Origin: Flavobacterium eburneipallidum
GTDB lineage: Bacteria; Bacteroidota; Bacteroidia; Flavobacteriales; Flavobacteriaceae
Length of the DNA: 64,000 nucleotides
Direction of reading: 5' to 3'
NCBI RefSeq assembly: GCF_027111355.2
Contig: NZ_CP114291.2
Location: 3,658,001 to 3,722,000, forward strand
The notes beneath the pieces are model-generated. The model saw only the letters and a list, made by a program, of their open reading frames with translations. It had not been told where the DNA came from and ran no database searches. Shown one piece after another: positions 62,833 to 64,000 of the stretch. Position 1 is the first letter of the stretch. Each line of letters starts with the position of its first letter. A program made the translations under genes and the position numbers.

Positions 62833-64000
62833 TTAATTCATAATCAGTTTTTTGATAATTTTATTTCTGCCTTTTTCTATTTGAAGGAAGTAAGTTCCTT
62901 GTTGTAAAAATTCACTAGTTGAATTAAATCTTAAAATAAACTCTCTTACTTTTTGTCCCAAAAGACTGTAAACAGTAACTTTAGCACCAATTAAATTTTC
63001 ATCAACTTCAATATTAAAATTACCGTTTGAAGGGTTGGGATAAATTTTGAATTCTTCAACCAAAAGACCCTTCAAACCCAATCCAGAACATTGAAAAATC
63101 AGGTTTGGGGTTTGTTTAGTCAAATAATCTCCTGAACCCAACATTCCATCTGAATTCACTCCAAAACCATAAGTACTTCCATTTGCATCTTGAACAAACG
63201 AAAAATGACCTCCCGCACTTATTTTGGCCACGTTTGAAACGCTTGTCAACTGATATGGCACCAAACGATTCGTCAAGGTATTGTCTCCCAATTGATACCC
63301 ACCATTGAATCCCCAAGCCCACAAAGTTCCATTGGTTTTAACCGCCAAATTGTGTTCGTAAGCTTTTATTTTTTGCCAGTTGGTATCTGTTCCTACTTGT
63401 GTAGGGACATTTTTGTTTACCGTGGTATTATCTCCTAGTTGTCCATTGGCATTATAACCCCAAGTCCAAAGTGTCCCGTCATTTTTTATCGCCACCGAAT
63501 GGCTGAAACCTGCTTCAATCTGGCTCCAATCGGTGCCTGTACCTATTTGGGTGGGAACATTTTTTAAATTTACCGTCGCCAAACCCAATTGTCCATTCAA
63601 GCCAACTCCCCAAACCCAAATGGTATTATCGGAGCGTTTTGCCAAGGTATGGCTGTTTCCAACCGAAACCGAAACCCAATTGTTTGCTGTTCCAATTCGA
63701 ACTGGAGCATATCTATTGGTATAAGTTCCATCACCCACTTGCCCTGATAAATTGCCTCCCCAAGACCACAAAGAACCGTCGGTTTTTATGGCTACCGTAT
63801 TATTGCTATTAGACGAAACCGATTGCCAATTGGTATCTGTTCCTATTTGAACGGGCACATTTCTGTTGGTCTGGGTTCCGTCTCCCAATTTCCCGTAGGT
63901 ATTTTGTCCCCAAGCCCAAAGTGTGCCGTTGCTTTTTATGGCAAAAACGGTGTACCAACCAGCTGTTACAAAAACCCAGTCGTTTGCCGTTCCCACTTGC
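62833..64000 (-). CDS. RCC1-repeat protein with T9SS tail, 5' end outside window
   Basis: Open frame of at least 388 codons running off the right edge. It has about six RCC1-type repeats of roughly 50 residues (pattern GTLWAWGxNxxGQLGDGT...P.QIGTxTNW), forming a propeller, and a type A T9SS domain (EFKIYPNPSNGNFNIEV ... NKIIKKLIMN). The 5' end with its signal peptide is missing. Probable surface-exported protein. Confidence 0.88.
   Translation of the reverse strand, partial: QVGTANDWVFVTAGWYTVFAIKSNGTLWAWGQNTYGKLGDGTQTNRNVPVQIGTDTNWQSVSSNSNNTVAIKTDGSLWSWGGNLSGQVGDGTYTNRYAPVRIGTANNWVSVSVGNSHTLAKRSDNTIWVWGVGLNGQLGLATVNLKNVPTQIGTGTDWSQIEAGFSHSVAIKNDGTLWTWGYNANGQLGDNTTVNKNVPTQVGTDTNWQKIKAYEHNLAVKTNGTLWAWGFNGGYQLGDNTLTNRLVPYQLTSVSNVAKISAGGHFSFVQDANGSTYGFGVNSDGMLGSGDYLTKQTPNLIFQCSGLGLKGLLVEEFKIYPNPSNGNFNIEVDENLIGAKVTVYSLLGQKVREFILRFNSTSEFLQQGTYFLQIEKGRNKIIKKLIMN

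Noticed and set aside
1..64000. CRISPR array, rRNA operon, insertion sequence or prophage
   Set aside because: No evenly spaced repeats, rRNA signatures, transposase or phage genes were seen on either strand; the RM locus lacks recognisable integrase or flanking direct repeats.

Overview
The window reads as chromosome of a Flavobacteriaceae bacterium, most likely Flavobacterium. The evidence is low GC, promoters of the Bacteroidota type (TTG, 17-19 nt, TAnnTTTG), an apparent lack of Shine-Dalgarno sequences, proteins with type IX secretion (T9SS) tails, TonB-dependent receptors with carboxypeptidase-regulatory N-domains, and many conserved Flavobacteriaceae hypotheticals. Most of it is ordinary housekeeping and envelope gene content. 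The two accessory-looking parts are a restriction-modification island (51.5-55.4 kb) and the secreted-protein and two-component region at the right end (56.9-64 kb).

Layout. 0-8 kb: end of a membrane protein, gcvP, a truncated globin, a KASIII-like enzyme, a methyltransferase, a glycosyltransferase, and an MlaE/MlaF lipid-transport pair. 8-15 kb: a secreted coiled-coil protein, tRNA-Val, folC, exbB/exbD, a convergent TonB-like gene, nhaA, anmK. 14.8-21.3 kb: a Crp-type regulator followed by a run of genes (DM13 lipoprotein, outer-membrane protein, peroxiredoxin, a YHS gene broken by a stop codon, DoxX, DinB-like, NRDE, ATP-grasp, LysE-like). 21.4-32.7 kb: a PAS-LuxR regulator, a short candidate transcript, a T9SS cargo, SDR, SprT-like, mannose-1-phosphate guanylyltransferase, alaS, M23 peptidase, MerR, LemA and two TPM proteins. 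32.8-38.7 kb: an Rrf2 regulator, a TonB-dependent receptor with a candidate regulatory leader, an outer-membrane protein, ChrA and DUF2490. 38.7-51.4 kb: a Spy-like protein, a large TonB-receptor-like barrel, a 619/604-residue unknown, nadA-nadB, an orphan PD-(D/E)XK protein, a second Spy-like protein, hemL, glucosaminidase and an ACC-deaminase/D-cysteine desulfhydrase homologue.

51.5-55.4 kb is a restriction-modification locus. One operon carries a cytosine-5 methyltransferase fused to a helix-turn-helix, a TdeIII-type endonuclease and a second C5 methyltransferase; a decayed Eco47II-type endonuclease abuts its 3' end. Both endonuclease families are associated with GGNCC. 56-64 kb holds DUF4230, a T9SS protein with repeated DGTxxGT motifs, a TPR histidine kinase and response regulator with two unlisted small ORFs near them, and an RCC1-repeat T9SS protein cut by the window edge.

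The most interesting regulatory candidate lies at 33.22-33.42 kb. A consensus -7 element is followed by a 33-codon ORF ending Met-Met-Cys-Met-stop. Its last codons form the 5' arm of an 11-bp hairpin whose 3' arm ends 14 nt before the start codon of a TonB-dependent receptor, just downstream of an Rrf2 regulator. This has the architecture of a Cys/Met-sensing leader peptide and is testable.
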